Shown: positions 13,561 through 20,931 of the stretch, piece by piece
Numbering within the stretch: the first letter of the stretch is position 1
Layout of the letters: each line of letters starts with the position of its first letter
From: GCA-016699975 sp964420045
Lineage (GTDB): Bacteria > Patescibacteriota > Minisyncoccia > Moranbacterales > UBA1568
Assembly: GCA_964420045.1 (NCBI GenBank)
Contig: CAYQPQ010000002.1
Coordinates: 1-64,000, forward strand
Reading direction: 5' to 3'
DNA: 64,000 nucleotides
Made by a program: the position numbers and the translations under genes
Notes under the pieces: generated by a model
What the model saw: the letters and a program-made list of their open reading frames with translations, nothing else
The model's database searches: none
Told to the model about the DNA's origin: nothing

Positions 13561-15642
13561 ATGCTTTCCTACCAAACAGCCATTTCGGCTCTCCCGACAA
13601 TTCAAAAGACCTTCGTCTCAAAATTTGCAACGCTCGGCCTATATACCGTTCGAGATCTCTTGTTTCATATTCCCTCGCGATACGAAGATTTCTCACGCAT
13701 ACAACTCATCGCCAGCGCCGTCGAAGAAGAAAAAACCACATTTGAAGGAACCGTCGCGCCGTTTCGAGAGAAAAAGACATGGAAACGACGCCTCACCATA
13801 TTCGAAACCGAGTTGACCGACGACTCGGGAACGATTCGCCTCGTCTGGTTCAATCAGAAACTCGTCGCCGGGAGCCTGCTCCCAGGAACACGCATTCGCG
13901 TCTCCGGAAAGGTCTCGAGCGATCGCGACGGACTCGTGATGGTTTCCCCCGCATTCGAACGCGCGAATCGCCGCCCGACACACACTGCGCGCCTCGTTCC
14001 TATCTATCCGGAAACCTACGGACTCACCTCAAAATTCATCCGCTGGCAAATCGAAACACTCTTCGAGAAAAAAATTGGCGTGCCAGATCCGCTGCCGCAG
14101 TCGCTCGTCGACAAACTTCACCTCCCGACACTTCCGCGCGCCCTCCGCATGATTCACTTTCCCGAATCTCCGGACGAAGTGGAAATCGCCCGAAAGCGAC
14201 TCGCTTTCGATGACATGTTTCTCGCTCAACTCAAAAGCCTCGAGCTAAAATCGATCTGGAAACAATCGTCCGCCCTTCCCTTTCCGAGAGACACGAATTT
14301 CCTTGCGGAAAGCGCGTCCTATTTTCCCTTTTCACTTACCGCCGCACAAACGAAAGCCACGGAAGAAATTCTCGATGATCTTGCCAAAAGCATACCGATG
14401 AACCGTCTCGTCAACGGCGACGTCGGTTCCGGGAAAACTGCCGTTGCCATACTTGCAGCGCTTCGAGTGGCGCACGACGGATTTCAAGTTGCGCTGCTTG
14501 CACCGACAGAAGTGCTCGCCCGACAACATTTTGAAACCCTCTCGACACACTTATCGCACGCGCCATTTCAAATCGCCCTCCTGACGCGTTCTTCACAGAT
14601 ACTCGCTACAGAAACCGTCGCCAAGGAAACCCTCAAGAACGCTATAAAGAGCGGGCTCGCAAGCATCATTATCGGCACGCATGCACTGCTTCAAGAAGAC
14701 GTGTCGTTTCGAAACCTCGCTTTGGTTATCGTCGACGAACAACATCGCTTCGGCGTTTCCCAGCGAGCCGCACTCCAAGAAGCGACGAGACATTCGAAGG
14801 ACGGAATGCCTAAGACAACGCCGCACCTCCTCACACTGACCGCAACACCGATACCGCGCACCCTTGCTATCACATTCCTCGGCAATCTCGACATCTCTGT
14901 GCTCGACGAGATGCCAAAAAATCGCCTCCCTGTCATTACGAAAATAGCCGCAACACGCGACGCACGAGAAACCGTCTTTCGATTCGCTCGGCAAGAAATA
15001 AGAAAGGGTCGACAAATCTTCATTATCCTACCCCTCGTCGAAGAATCGGCAACGCTCTCCGAAGTCAAAGCCGCCAAAACCGAGCACGAGAAACTCTCCG
15101 CAAAGGTATTTCCCGAATACTCCGTTGGATTGCTCTACGGAAAAATGAAATCCTCCGACAAAGAAAACGTTATGCGTGACTTCAAAGAAGGAAGATTGCA
15201 TGTCCTCGTTTCGACCTCCGTTGTCGAGGTGGGCGTCGACGTGCCAAATGCCACTGTCATGATTATCGAAAACGCCGACCGATTTGGACTCTCCCAACTC
15301 CATCAATTTCGCGGACGCGTCGGGCGCGGGACACACCAATCCTATTGCTTCCTCCTTCCGGGAAAAAACAGCGCCAACGACCGTCTTGACGCTCTCGTCG
15401 AAAGCAACAACGGCTTTTTCCTTGCCGAGAAAGACCTCGAGATTCGCGGTCCGGGAGCCTTCTTCGGACTCCGACAGTCAGGCATCCCCGATATCGCCAT
15501 GAGTCACCTCGGCAACGCCCGACTCATCAAAATCGCCCACGATGAAGCAGAAGCGCTTCTCCTCGAAGATCCAGTGTTAGAGCATCATCCTTATCTTCGT
15601 GCTGCCCTCGCCGAGATGACCGAGAACGTGCACATGGAGTAA
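13561..15642 (+). CDS. recG: ATP-dependent DNA helicase RecG
   Basis: All RecG features are present: an OB-fold wedge domain in the first 180 residues (FEGTVAPFREKKTW, RLVWFNQ), and Walker A GDVGSGKTAVA near residue 287. The DEQH box (IVDEQHRFGVSQR) lies near residue 391, motif III is TATPIPRTLA, and the C-terminal helicase motifs are STSVVEVGVDVPNA and QLHQFRGRVGRG. The length of 693 residues is normal. It remodels stalled replication forks and branched recombination intermediates. The start is the ATG at 13561 (MLSYQTAISALPTIQ). The frame is open further upstream, but that part overlaps the CBS gene's 5' end and has no helicase similarity. It is monocistronic and convergent with the next gene. 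Confidence 0.97.
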   Translation: MLSYQTAISALPTIQKTFVSKFATLGLYTVRDLLFHIPSRYEDFSRIQLIASAVEEEKTTFEGTVAPFREKKTWKRRLTIFETELTDDSGTIRLVWFNQKLVAGSLLPGTRIRVSGKVSSDRDGLVMVSPAFERANRRPTHTARLVPIYPETYGLTSKFIRWQIETLFEKKIGVPDPLPQSLVDKLHLPTLPRALRMIHFPESPDEVEIARKRLAFDDMFLAQLKSLELKSIWKQSSALPFPRDTNFLAESASYFPFSLTAAQTKATEEILDDLAKSIPMNRLVNGDVGSGKTAVAILAALRVAHDGFQVALLAPTEVLARQHFETLSTHLSHAPFQIALLTRSSQILATETVAKETLKNAIKSGLASIIIGTHALLQEDVSFRNLALVIVDEQHRFGVSQRAALQEATRHSKDGMPKTTPHLLTLTATPIPRTLAITFLGNLDISVLDEMPKNRLPVITKIAATRDARETVFRFARQEIRKGRQIFIILPLVEESATLSEVKAAKTEHEKLSAKVFPEYSVGLLYGKMKSSDKENVMRDFKEGRLHVLVSTSVVEVGVDVPNATVMIIENADRFGLSQLHQFRGRVGRGTHQSYCFLLPGKNSANDRLDALVESNNGFFLAEKDLEIRGPGAFFGLRQSGIPDIAMSHLGNARLIKIAHDEAEALLLEDPVLEHHPYLRAALAEMTENVHME

Positions 15643-15704
15643 CGCTTGCCACAAACCAATTCGCCTCTTCGATCTCACCTCCTTGCCAACACGGATTCCA
15701 AAAA

Positions 15705-17204
15705 TCAAATCCTCCAAACTGACCCGACACGCGCATCCATCCGTGTACATACTCCAAGAAGAAGCCCGAGAAACATCATGCCGAAGTGTCCGCTCCACAG
15801 CCAGTGGTCGAGCAAAAGCATGGGAAGAAGGGTACAGAAAATCGCCATCGAAAGAGCATTTCTTCTCTTCCATGCGGAGACAAACCAGCACAAGAGAGGC
15901 AGAGCAAACAACACGAATCCGACCGCGCCAAGCTCAGCAAATACCAGGACCGGCACCATATGCACCGGCTGAAACGCACCGACAAATGTTCCAGCGCTCG
16001 GGAGACGCTCCCGCGTAAATGCCGTAAAATTTCCGCCGCCGACGCCAAGAACCAGGTGCTCGCGTATCACCGAGAGCGCCTGCTCAAAATAAAGCGCCCG
16101 ATCTGAAAGCGACCCTTCACGCGCAAGTGTTCCTTCCGAAAAGCGACTCAATGCAATATCGCAAACAAGAAAGAAAGCAATAGAGAAAGAAAGAATCACA
16201 ATAACTACGCTGCTCACCCATCCCATTCCGTCATTCCCGCGCCTGCCTGCCGGTAGGCATGGAAGGCGGGAATCCAGATACCGCAAGACTCCAGACAAAT
16301 TGAAACGGGATTTTCTCGGAAAATTATCGACACTATCAACCGTCGAAAGGCACGTTTCGGGAAAGTTTTCTCTTGGAACATCCGAGTCTTGGTAAAGCGT
16401 AGATTCCCGCCTTCGCGGGAATGACGAGAAAAGAGAGTGCTTCAGACATCGAGTCAAACCCAGAAGCAGCACTCCCATCCCCAAGAGAAGCCCCATCCAC
16501 CCGCTTCGAGAAAAGGTAAACACAAGCGCAAAGCTCATCAGAGCCGTCATCCCCAAAAATACAGCTCTCGAAGAGACTCGCTTCGCCGTCACCGAAAGCC
16601 ATACACCAAACAGCATGGCAACCGCCAGCGCGCCTCCGAGCACATTTGGGTGTTCAAACCCGCCATACGCACGGAGGAATCGCCCGCCCTCGGTTTTCAA
16701 AACAAACGTCCCCCATCGCGCCGGATCATGCTCCGCGATGCCAAGCAGTGTCGAAGGTGCGATATATTGCCCTGCCCACTGCGAAAGCGCGAGACTTGCT
16801 TGAATCGACATCGAGAGGAGAAAAATAGAGATCGTCTTCCGCATCGAAACGTCACTATATCGCGCAAGCACAAAGGCAAGCGTCATGAGAAATATTCTCC
16901 ACGCAGAAATAAGTGCAAGACTCGCATCGATCGACCAGAGAGAAGAAAGAAGCGCCCACAGGAAAAATACGCCAAGCAGAAGCAACACGCGGTCACGAAC
17001 AACAACTCGCCACACCTCCCGTTTCGTTCCAAAAACAAAAAACAGAGCACACAAAAGAAGTGCCACATCCGACACATATGTCCCAAGCGTCGCATATTGC
17101 CATTTCTCCCCACTCACAAATACCTCCCGCACTATCCACACCGTCTGCCACGGAAGGAGAAAGACAAACGCATACCACAAAAATTGTCGCCCCGATTTCA
17201 ACAT
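15705..17204 (-). CDS. O-antigen ligase/polymerase-like membrane protein with repeat insertion
   Basis: The 499-residue protein has about eleven hydrophobic helices. In its C-terminal half it carries the Wzy_C signature region, with the conserved periplasmic loop containing GNFTAFTRERLPSAG and HMVPVLVFAELGAVGFV. It should join or polymerise lipid-linked glycans at the outer face of the membrane. Between helices, after LGLTRCLKHSL, about 65 residues beginning SSFPRRREST and ending CLPAGRRGND come from an inserted palindromic repeat that keeps the frame open. The start is the ATG at 17204, placed exactly six bases after a -10 box, so the mRNA is probably leaderless. A longer frame to 17252 is less likely. 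Confidence 0.85.
   Translation of the reverse strand: MLKSGRQFLWYAFVFLLPWQTVWIVREVFVSGEKWQYATLGTYVSDVALLLCALFFVFGTKREVWRVVVRDRVLLLLGVFFLWALLSSLWSIDASLALISAWRIFLMTLAFVLARYSDVSMRKTISIFLLSMSIQASLALSQWAGQYIAPSTLLGIAEHDPARWGTFVLKTEGGRFLRAYGGFEHPNVLGGALAVAMLFGVWLSVTAKRVSSRAVFLGMTALMSFALVFTFSRSGWMGLLLGMGVLLLGLTRCLKHSLFSSFPRRRESTLYQDSDVPRENFPETCLSTVDSVDNFPRKSRFNLSGVLRYLDSRLPCLPAGRRGNDGMGWVSSVVIVILSFSIAFFLVCDIALSRFSEGTLAREGSLSDRALYFEQALSVIREHLVLGVGGGNFTAFTRERLPSAGTFVGAFQPVHMVPVLVFAELGAVGFVLFALPLLCWFVSAWKRRNALSMAIFCTLLPMLLLDHWLWSGHFGMMFLGLLLGVCTRMDARVGSVWRI
16232..16424. repeat. inverted-repeat element inserted in the ligase gene
   Basis: The insert starts with ATTCCCGC, continues through the palindrome CCTGCCTGCCGGTAGGC (16242-16258) and GGCGGGAAT, and ends with ATTCCCGCCTTCGCGGGAAT (16403-16422). 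The flanking ATTCCC/GGGAAT units resemble the dRS3-type repeats of Neisseria. The 193-base stretch stays open in the host frame. Confidence 0.8.
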
Positions 17205-17210
17205 AGCGCC

Positions 17211-17219
17211 AGCATAGCA
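17211..17219 (-). promoter_or_regulatory. extended -10 box six bases from the ligase start
   Basis: On the minus strand TGC-TATGCT is followed by six bases and the ATG at 17204, so transcription would begin at or next to the start codon. Confidence 0.5.
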
Positions 17220-17275
17220 CTCGCCCCACCCCTTCGTCATTCCTTCAAGCAAACAAAAAAGCCTCCAATAGAGAC

Positions 17276-17322
17276 TTCAAAAAAATCAAGGGCGGATGGA
17301 GGTTTATTTCCACACCCGCCCT
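17276..17322 (-). terminator. terminator of the lipoprotein gene
   Basis: On the minus strand GGCGGG...TGGAAA and TCCAT-CCGCC form the stem, followed by TTGATTTTTTT. It is closely similar in stem, loop and tail to the terminator at 17835-17880. Confidence 0.8.
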
Positions 17323-17329
17323 GCCAACA

Positions 17330-17812
17330 TTATCGGAACTGAACGCAGTCACCGGGATCTATCCCGGTTTGCAAGAATACCGCTCCGCGCGCAGCCGCCG
17401 TTTCCCTATCTTTTGAGACGATTTCCGTCGGAACGAGAGCGTCTCCCTGAACCAGGAAAACACGCCACCCTTGCTTCGCACGATGAATCCTCGCATACCG
17501 GGAACCTTCGGTTCCCGGACCTATAGTGCCGAGCGAAACAAACGAAATGGCTCCGGTCACCCACCCGAAATTTGGATTGTACGCCAGCTCGCCGCGATGT
17601 GGGAAATAAAATACCTTCCCATACCTCTCGTATGGTTCCCCGCTTTCAGACATCCCGCCTACGGAAACATACGTTTCCACCATACAGGTATCGCGATGGA
17701 CAACCATATCCACCGAACGCGTCACTGTCACATCCCTCGACGTCGGAATCCCCGCACAGCCGACAAGAAAGAGCAAGCTCACAGCAAACAACAAACCACA
17801 AAAATTCTTCAT
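17330..17812 (-). CDS. putative lipoprotein of unknown function (160 aa)
   Basis: The protein begins with a lipoprotein signal (KNFCGLLFAVSLLFLVGCAG); the lipobox LVGC puts the lipidated cysteine near residue 19. Lgt, encoded at 41.8-42.7 kb in this window, would modify it. The mature part of about 140 residues is rich in beta strand (VTVTRSVDMVVHRDTCMVETYVSVGG, GWRVFLVQGDALVPTEIVS) and has two more cysteines. No family is recognised. The start is the ATG at 17812 with GGAGG about eight bases upstream; the longer frame would read through a terminator. It follows a 64-residue gene in the same direction, and each of the two is closed by a near-identical terminator. Confidence 0.8.
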   Translation of the reverse strand: MKNFCGLLFAVSLLFLVGCAGIPTSRDVTVTRSVDMVVHRDTCMVETYVSVGGMSESGEPYERYGKVFYFPHRGELAYNPNFGWVTGAISFVSLGTIGPGTEGSRYARIHRAKQGWRVFLVQGDALVPTEIVSKDRETAAARGAVFLQTGIDPGDCVQFR

Positions 17813-17834
17813 CGCATCCTCCAATCTTTCGCTC

Positions 17835-17880
17835 TTCAAAAAAATCGGGGGCGAATGGAAATTTATTTCCACACCCGCCC
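17835..17880 (-). terminator. terminator between the small gene and the lipoprotein gene
   Basis: On the minus strand a stem built from GGGCGGGTGTGGAA and TTCCATTCGCCC is followed by GATTTTTTTG. It shares about 43 of 48 positions with the terminator at 17276-17322. Confidence 0.8.
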
Positions 17881-17896
17881 CAATGAACAATCCTTT

Positions 17897-18091
17897 TCAG
17901 CGCTGTCGAAATCCATTCTGTCCCGGACGGATAATGGTCTTCATCCTGCGAACAGGAGGTTTTTTTGTGCCTCCTGACTGGTGACAAGCGCAGCCGGCAT
18001 CAACCCACCCGGCAACCGCTTTGATGTCAAAATCAGCAGAACTGCCAAACCCGGCACGTAACACAATCTTACCAGCTTCTTTTAAAAACAT
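17897..18091 (-). CDS. small protein with GCACHQ motif (64 aa)
   Basis: The 64-residue product starts MFLKEAGKIVLRAGFGSSADFD. It then has a short amphipathic segment (IKAVAGWVDAG), the cysteine motif CACH, and a basic proline-containing tail (GGTKKPPVRRMKTIIRPG). The second ATG at 18091 is preferred because GGAGAG lies six bases upstream. It has everything a well-expressed gene needs: a near-consensus promoter, a structured leader of about 150 bases and a strong terminator just after the stop. No family is recognised. A secreted or modified peptide, a metal-binding regulator or a toxin-like peptide are all possible. Confidence 0.6.
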   Translation of the reverse strand: MFLKEAGKIVLRAGFGSSADFDIKAVAGWVDAGCACHQSGGTKKPPVRRMKTIIRPGQNGFRQR

Positions 18092-18128
18092 TGTCATTCT
18101 CTCCAGAATACAGATTTAGGAAGAAAGA

Positions 18129-18243
18129 ATACAAAAAATTATTTGCCGATACGGCGGAGAAATTTCCACGGACAAATCAGAGACCTGAATCAACCGTAAA
18201 ATTCCTCTCCGCCGTATCGGGTGAATTGTCAAAGATCTGCACA
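18129..18243 (-). ncRNA. candidate leader RNA or small RNA with attenuator-like hairpin
   Basis: CCGATACGGCGGAGA (18146-18160) and TCTCCGCCGTATCGG (18206-18220) are perfect 15-base complements. Inside them AATTTTACGG and CCGTGGAAATT can extend the stem. On the minus strand the hairpin is followed by CAAATAATTTTTTG, which looks like a terminator tail. It lies between a strong promoter and the 64-residue gene, so it may be an attenuator, a riboswitch or a free RNA of about 115 bases. Confidence 0.5.
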
Positions 18244-18249
18244 ACCGGA

Positions 18250-18278
18250 ATAGTAGCATATCGCCTCTGTTTTGTCAA
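18250..18278 (-). promoter_or_regulatory. near-consensus promoter for the small gene
   Basis: On the minus strand TTGACA, 17 bases and TACTAT with a preceding TGC form one of the best promoters in the window. The start point is near 18243. Confidence 0.75.
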
Positions 18279-18305
18279 TAACATTGGACAAGTGGCGCAC
18301 ACAAC

Positions 18306-18335
18306 ATAAAAACGGCTCTTTTAAGTCGTTTTTAT
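18306..18335 (-). terminator. typA terminator
   Basis: ATAAAAACG and CGTTTTTAT form the outer stem with an inner GACT/AGCC part, ending in a T run, 24 bases after the typA stop. Confidence 0.75.
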
Positions 18336-18358
18336 GAAACAAACACGATGTACACTCT

Positions 18359-20149
18359 TTATTTGCCTTTCCTCCCTGCTTTCACTCTATCGTTTTCGGT
18401 GAGGTACTGTTTGCGAAGGCGGACATTTTCCGGGGTAATTTCGAGGTATTCGTCACCGGCCATCACTTCGAGTCCGCGTTCAATGGAGAGCGTCCACGGC
18501 GGCGTGAGCTGGATCGCATCGTCCGATCCCGAGGCGCGCATATTGGTAAGTTGCTTGCCCTTGGTCGGATTGACACTCATATCATCGCCCTTCGAGGCAT
18601 TGCCGATCACTTGCCCCTCATATACATCCGTGCCGGCGCCGATATAGAGTACGCCACGCTCCTGCAAATTCCAGAGCGAGAAGCCAAGCGCCTTCCCAGT
18701 CGCCATCGAAATCATCGAGCCGACGCCGCGGTGCTCGATATCACCCACATGCGGACGAAATTCCAAGAACCGAGAAGAAAGAATGCCTTCGCCCTTCGTA
18801 TCGACGGTAAACTGCCCGCGATACCCCAAGAGTCCTCGAGTCGGGATTTCAAAGAGAAGTCGCGAATCATTGCCTTGCCCCTGCCTCATGTCCATCATAA
18901 TGCCCTTCCGCTTCCCCATGCGCTCGATGACCGCGCCGGTATATTCCGTCGGCACATCCACTGTCACCTCTTCAAACGGCTCGCACTTCTTGCCGTCGAT
19001 TTCCTTCATAATAACCTTCGGCTGAGACACCTGGCATTCATAGCCTTCGCGCCGCATCGTCTCCAAGAGAATAGCAATGTGAAGCTCGCCACGCCCCGAC
19101 ACCAAGAAATGCTCGCCCGAATCAAAGTCGATTTTCAGTCCCACGTTTATCTCAAGCTCTCGGCGCAAACGCTCACGAATCTGCTCGCGCGTCACAAATT
19201 TCCCTTCCCGACCGGCAAAGGGCGAGTCGTTCACCAGAAAATGCAGCGTGATCGTCGGCTCATCAATCGCAATCGATGGCAGGCTTTCCACTTCCTTAGT
19301 GTGCGCAATCGTATCGCCGATATACACATCGGCAATACCGGCAATCAGTGCGATATCGCCCGCCGACACGTCCGCCGATTCTTCGCGATTCATGCCGCGA
19401 AAGGTAAAAATTTTGGTAATGCGCCCCGAAGAAACTTCCCCCGTCGGCTTTTTCGCGTAGACCGTATCGCCCACCTTCGCCGAACCCTCATAGACACGAC
19501 AGATGGCAAGTCGCCCGAGGAAATTGTCATAACCCAGATTAAAAGGCTGGGCTCGAAACGGCGACGCCGTATCCTGTCCCGCCGCCGGCACCGCCTCGAG
19601 CACTGTATCGAGAAGCGGCGAGAGATCCATCGATTCGTCCGCCATATCTCGTTTCGCAATGCCCTGCTTCGCAATCGCATAGACCGTCTTGAACTCCAAT
19701 TGCTCGTCCGTCGCCCCAAGATCGAGAAACAGCTCAAACACCTGATCGAGCACCCACTCGACGCGCGCCGCCGGCTTGTCTATCTTGTTCACCACGACAA
19801 TCGGCTTCAATCCGAGTTCGAGCGACTTTTTGAGCACAAATCGCGTCTGCGGCATCGGACCCTCCTGAGCATCAACCACCAAGAGAACTGAGTCGATCGA
19901 GCGAAGCACGCGTTCCACCTCGCTCCCGAAGTCCGCATGCCCCGGCGTATCGACGATATTGATCTTCGTGTCCTTGTAGAACAGCGCCGCGTTTTTGGAA
20001 TAAATAGTGATGCCCCGTTCCTGTTCGAGCGCATTCGAATCCATACTCGCCCCCTCTTCGGTCATCCCCGTCTGGCGCATCAAGGCATCGGTCAGGGTCG
20101 TCTTCCCGTGATCGACGTGCGCGATAATAGCAATATTGCGAATGTCCAT
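18359..20149 (-). CDS. typA: ribosome-binding GTPase TypA/BipA
   Basis: The protein begins MDIRNIAIIAHVDHGKTTLTDALM, with the G1 loop AHVDHGKT. It continues with EQERGITIYSKNA, DTPGHADFG (G3) and NKIDKP (G4). The C-terminal half holds the EF-G-like domains III and V (LVSGRGELHIAILLETMRREGYE, FEIPTRGLLGYRGQF) and the TypA-specific C-terminal domain (GMDMRQGQGND region, GKALGFSLWNLQERGVLYIGAGTDVYEGQVIG). The length of 596 residues is normal. It binds the ribosome in its GTP form and helps 50S assembly and growth under stress and cold. It has its own promoter at 20228-20256 and terminator. The ATG at 20149 is preferred to a GTG nine bases upstream. Confidence 0.97.
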   Translation of the reverse strand: MDIRNIAIIAHVDHGKTTLTDALMRQTGMTEEGASMDSNALEQERGITIYSKNAALFYKDTKINIVDTPGHADFGSEVERVLRSIDSVLLVVDAQEGPMPQTRFVLKKSLELGLKPIVVVNKIDKPAARVEWVLDQVFELFLDLGATDEQLEFKTVYAIAKQGIAKRDMADESMDLSPLLDTVLEAVPAAGQDTASPFRAQPFNLGYDNFLGRLAICRVYEGSAKVGDTVYAKKPTGEVSSGRITKIFTFRGMNREESADVSAGDIALIAGIADVYIGDTIAHTKEVESLPSIAIDEPTITLHFLVNDSPFAGREGKFVTREQIRERLRRELEINVGLKIDFDSGEHFLVSGRGELHIAILLETMRREGYECQVSQPKVIMKEIDGKKCEPFEEVTVDVPTEYTGAVIERMGKRKGIMMDMRQGQGNDSRLLFEIPTRGLLGYRGQFTVDTKGEGILSSRFLEFRPHVGDIEHRGVGSMISMATGKALGFSLWNLQERGVLYIGAGTDVYEGQVIGNASKGDDMSVNPTKGKQLTNMRASGSDDAIQLTPPWTLSIERGLEVMAGDEYLEITPENVRLRKQYLTENDRVKAGRKGK

Positions 20150-20227
20150 AGGCGGCACAAAAAGTTAAGAGAAATGCGAGCGACGAAGAGCCAACAAAAA
20201 ACGGCTCCCGCCGCTCGAAGTCTTGAC

Positions 20228-20256
20228 AGACTACCAAATAAAAGAATATTTGTCAA
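20228..20256 (-). promoter_or_regulatory. typA promoter
   Basis: On the minus strand TTGACA and TAGTCT are separated by 17 bases. The -35 box overlaps the T run of the preceding terminator. Confidence 0.65.
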
Positions 20257-20290
20257 AAAAATATCCCGAAGCGCATTGTACACTTCGGGA
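20250..20290 (-). terminator. terminator of the two-component operon
   Basis: On the minus strand TCCCGAAG and CTTCGGGA form a stem with an 11-base loop, followed by TATTTTTTTG. The 215 bases between it and the receiver-gene stop contain no gene that I can support. Confidence 0.7.
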
Positions 20291-20505
20291 TCTTGGAAAC
20301 CAACCTTGCTGAACTCAAGAATCCGCTATCTCATAGACTATTGACAGTTATCAATACAGGAGAATTTCCCCAATACGTTCACGCATTCTCACGAAAACCT
20401 CTGATCGTCTATTGAACGAATGGGGCAGAATTGAGGGGCTAATAGTCACAAGCAGAGGGACTCGAAATGCCACGCGACTCGGCTTTATAGTTCGAAGAAA
20501 CGCAG

Positions 20506-20913
20506 TTATTTCAGAGAGGCAAGCGCTTTTCGAATGCGTTGCACCATATCAGGGAGCGAGATATTCGACTTCACGATATAGTCGAGTGCACCGAGCTCTT
20601 TGGCATGAGCGATATCCTTCCCTTGGCTCAAATTTGACATCACAACCACGCGAATATCCGACAATCCCGCATCCGCGCGAAGTTCTGAAAGCACCTGGAA
20701 ACCATCCTTGAGCGGAATCATAATATCAAGCAAGAGAACATCCGGCTTCCGATCGCGAATAGCGCGAAGCGCTTCTTCGCCATCCCGGGCAAGACTTACT
20801 TCAAACCCTTCCATGGCCAGTTTCCTCATATAAACATCGGATATAAACTCATCGTCTTCGACAATGAGAATATAGTGCGCAGTATCCGACGCATTCGTAT
20901 GTTCAGCGCTCAT
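20506..20913 (-). CDS. single-domain response regulator
   Basis: The 135-residue protein is a receiver domain alone. ILIVEDDEF holds the acidic pocket, DVLLLDIMIPLKDG the phosphoacceptor aspartate, VVVMSNLS the conserved threonine/serine position, and LDYIVKSN the lysine. There is no output domain, so it must act by protein contact or pass phosphate on. Its gene follows the PAS histidine kinase with an 18-base gap, and the kinase is the likely phosphodonor. The nine-residue N-terminal extension SAEHTNASD is probably disordered. The last gene of a long minus-strand run, it is followed by a hairpin terminator. Confidence 0.95.
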   Translation of the reverse strand: MSAEHTNASDTAHYILIVEDDEFISDVYMRKLAMEGFEVSLARDGEEALRAIRDRKPDVLLLDIMIPLKDGFQVLSELRADAGLSDIRVVVMSNLSQGKDIAHAKELGALDYIVKSNISLPDMVQRIRKALASLK

Positions 20914-20931
20914 AAAGAAACGTAAAGAATA

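Noticed and set aside
20400..20500. Possible tRNA-like sequence near 20460-20510
   Set aside because: No acceptor stem and anticodon arm can be formed with correct spacing.
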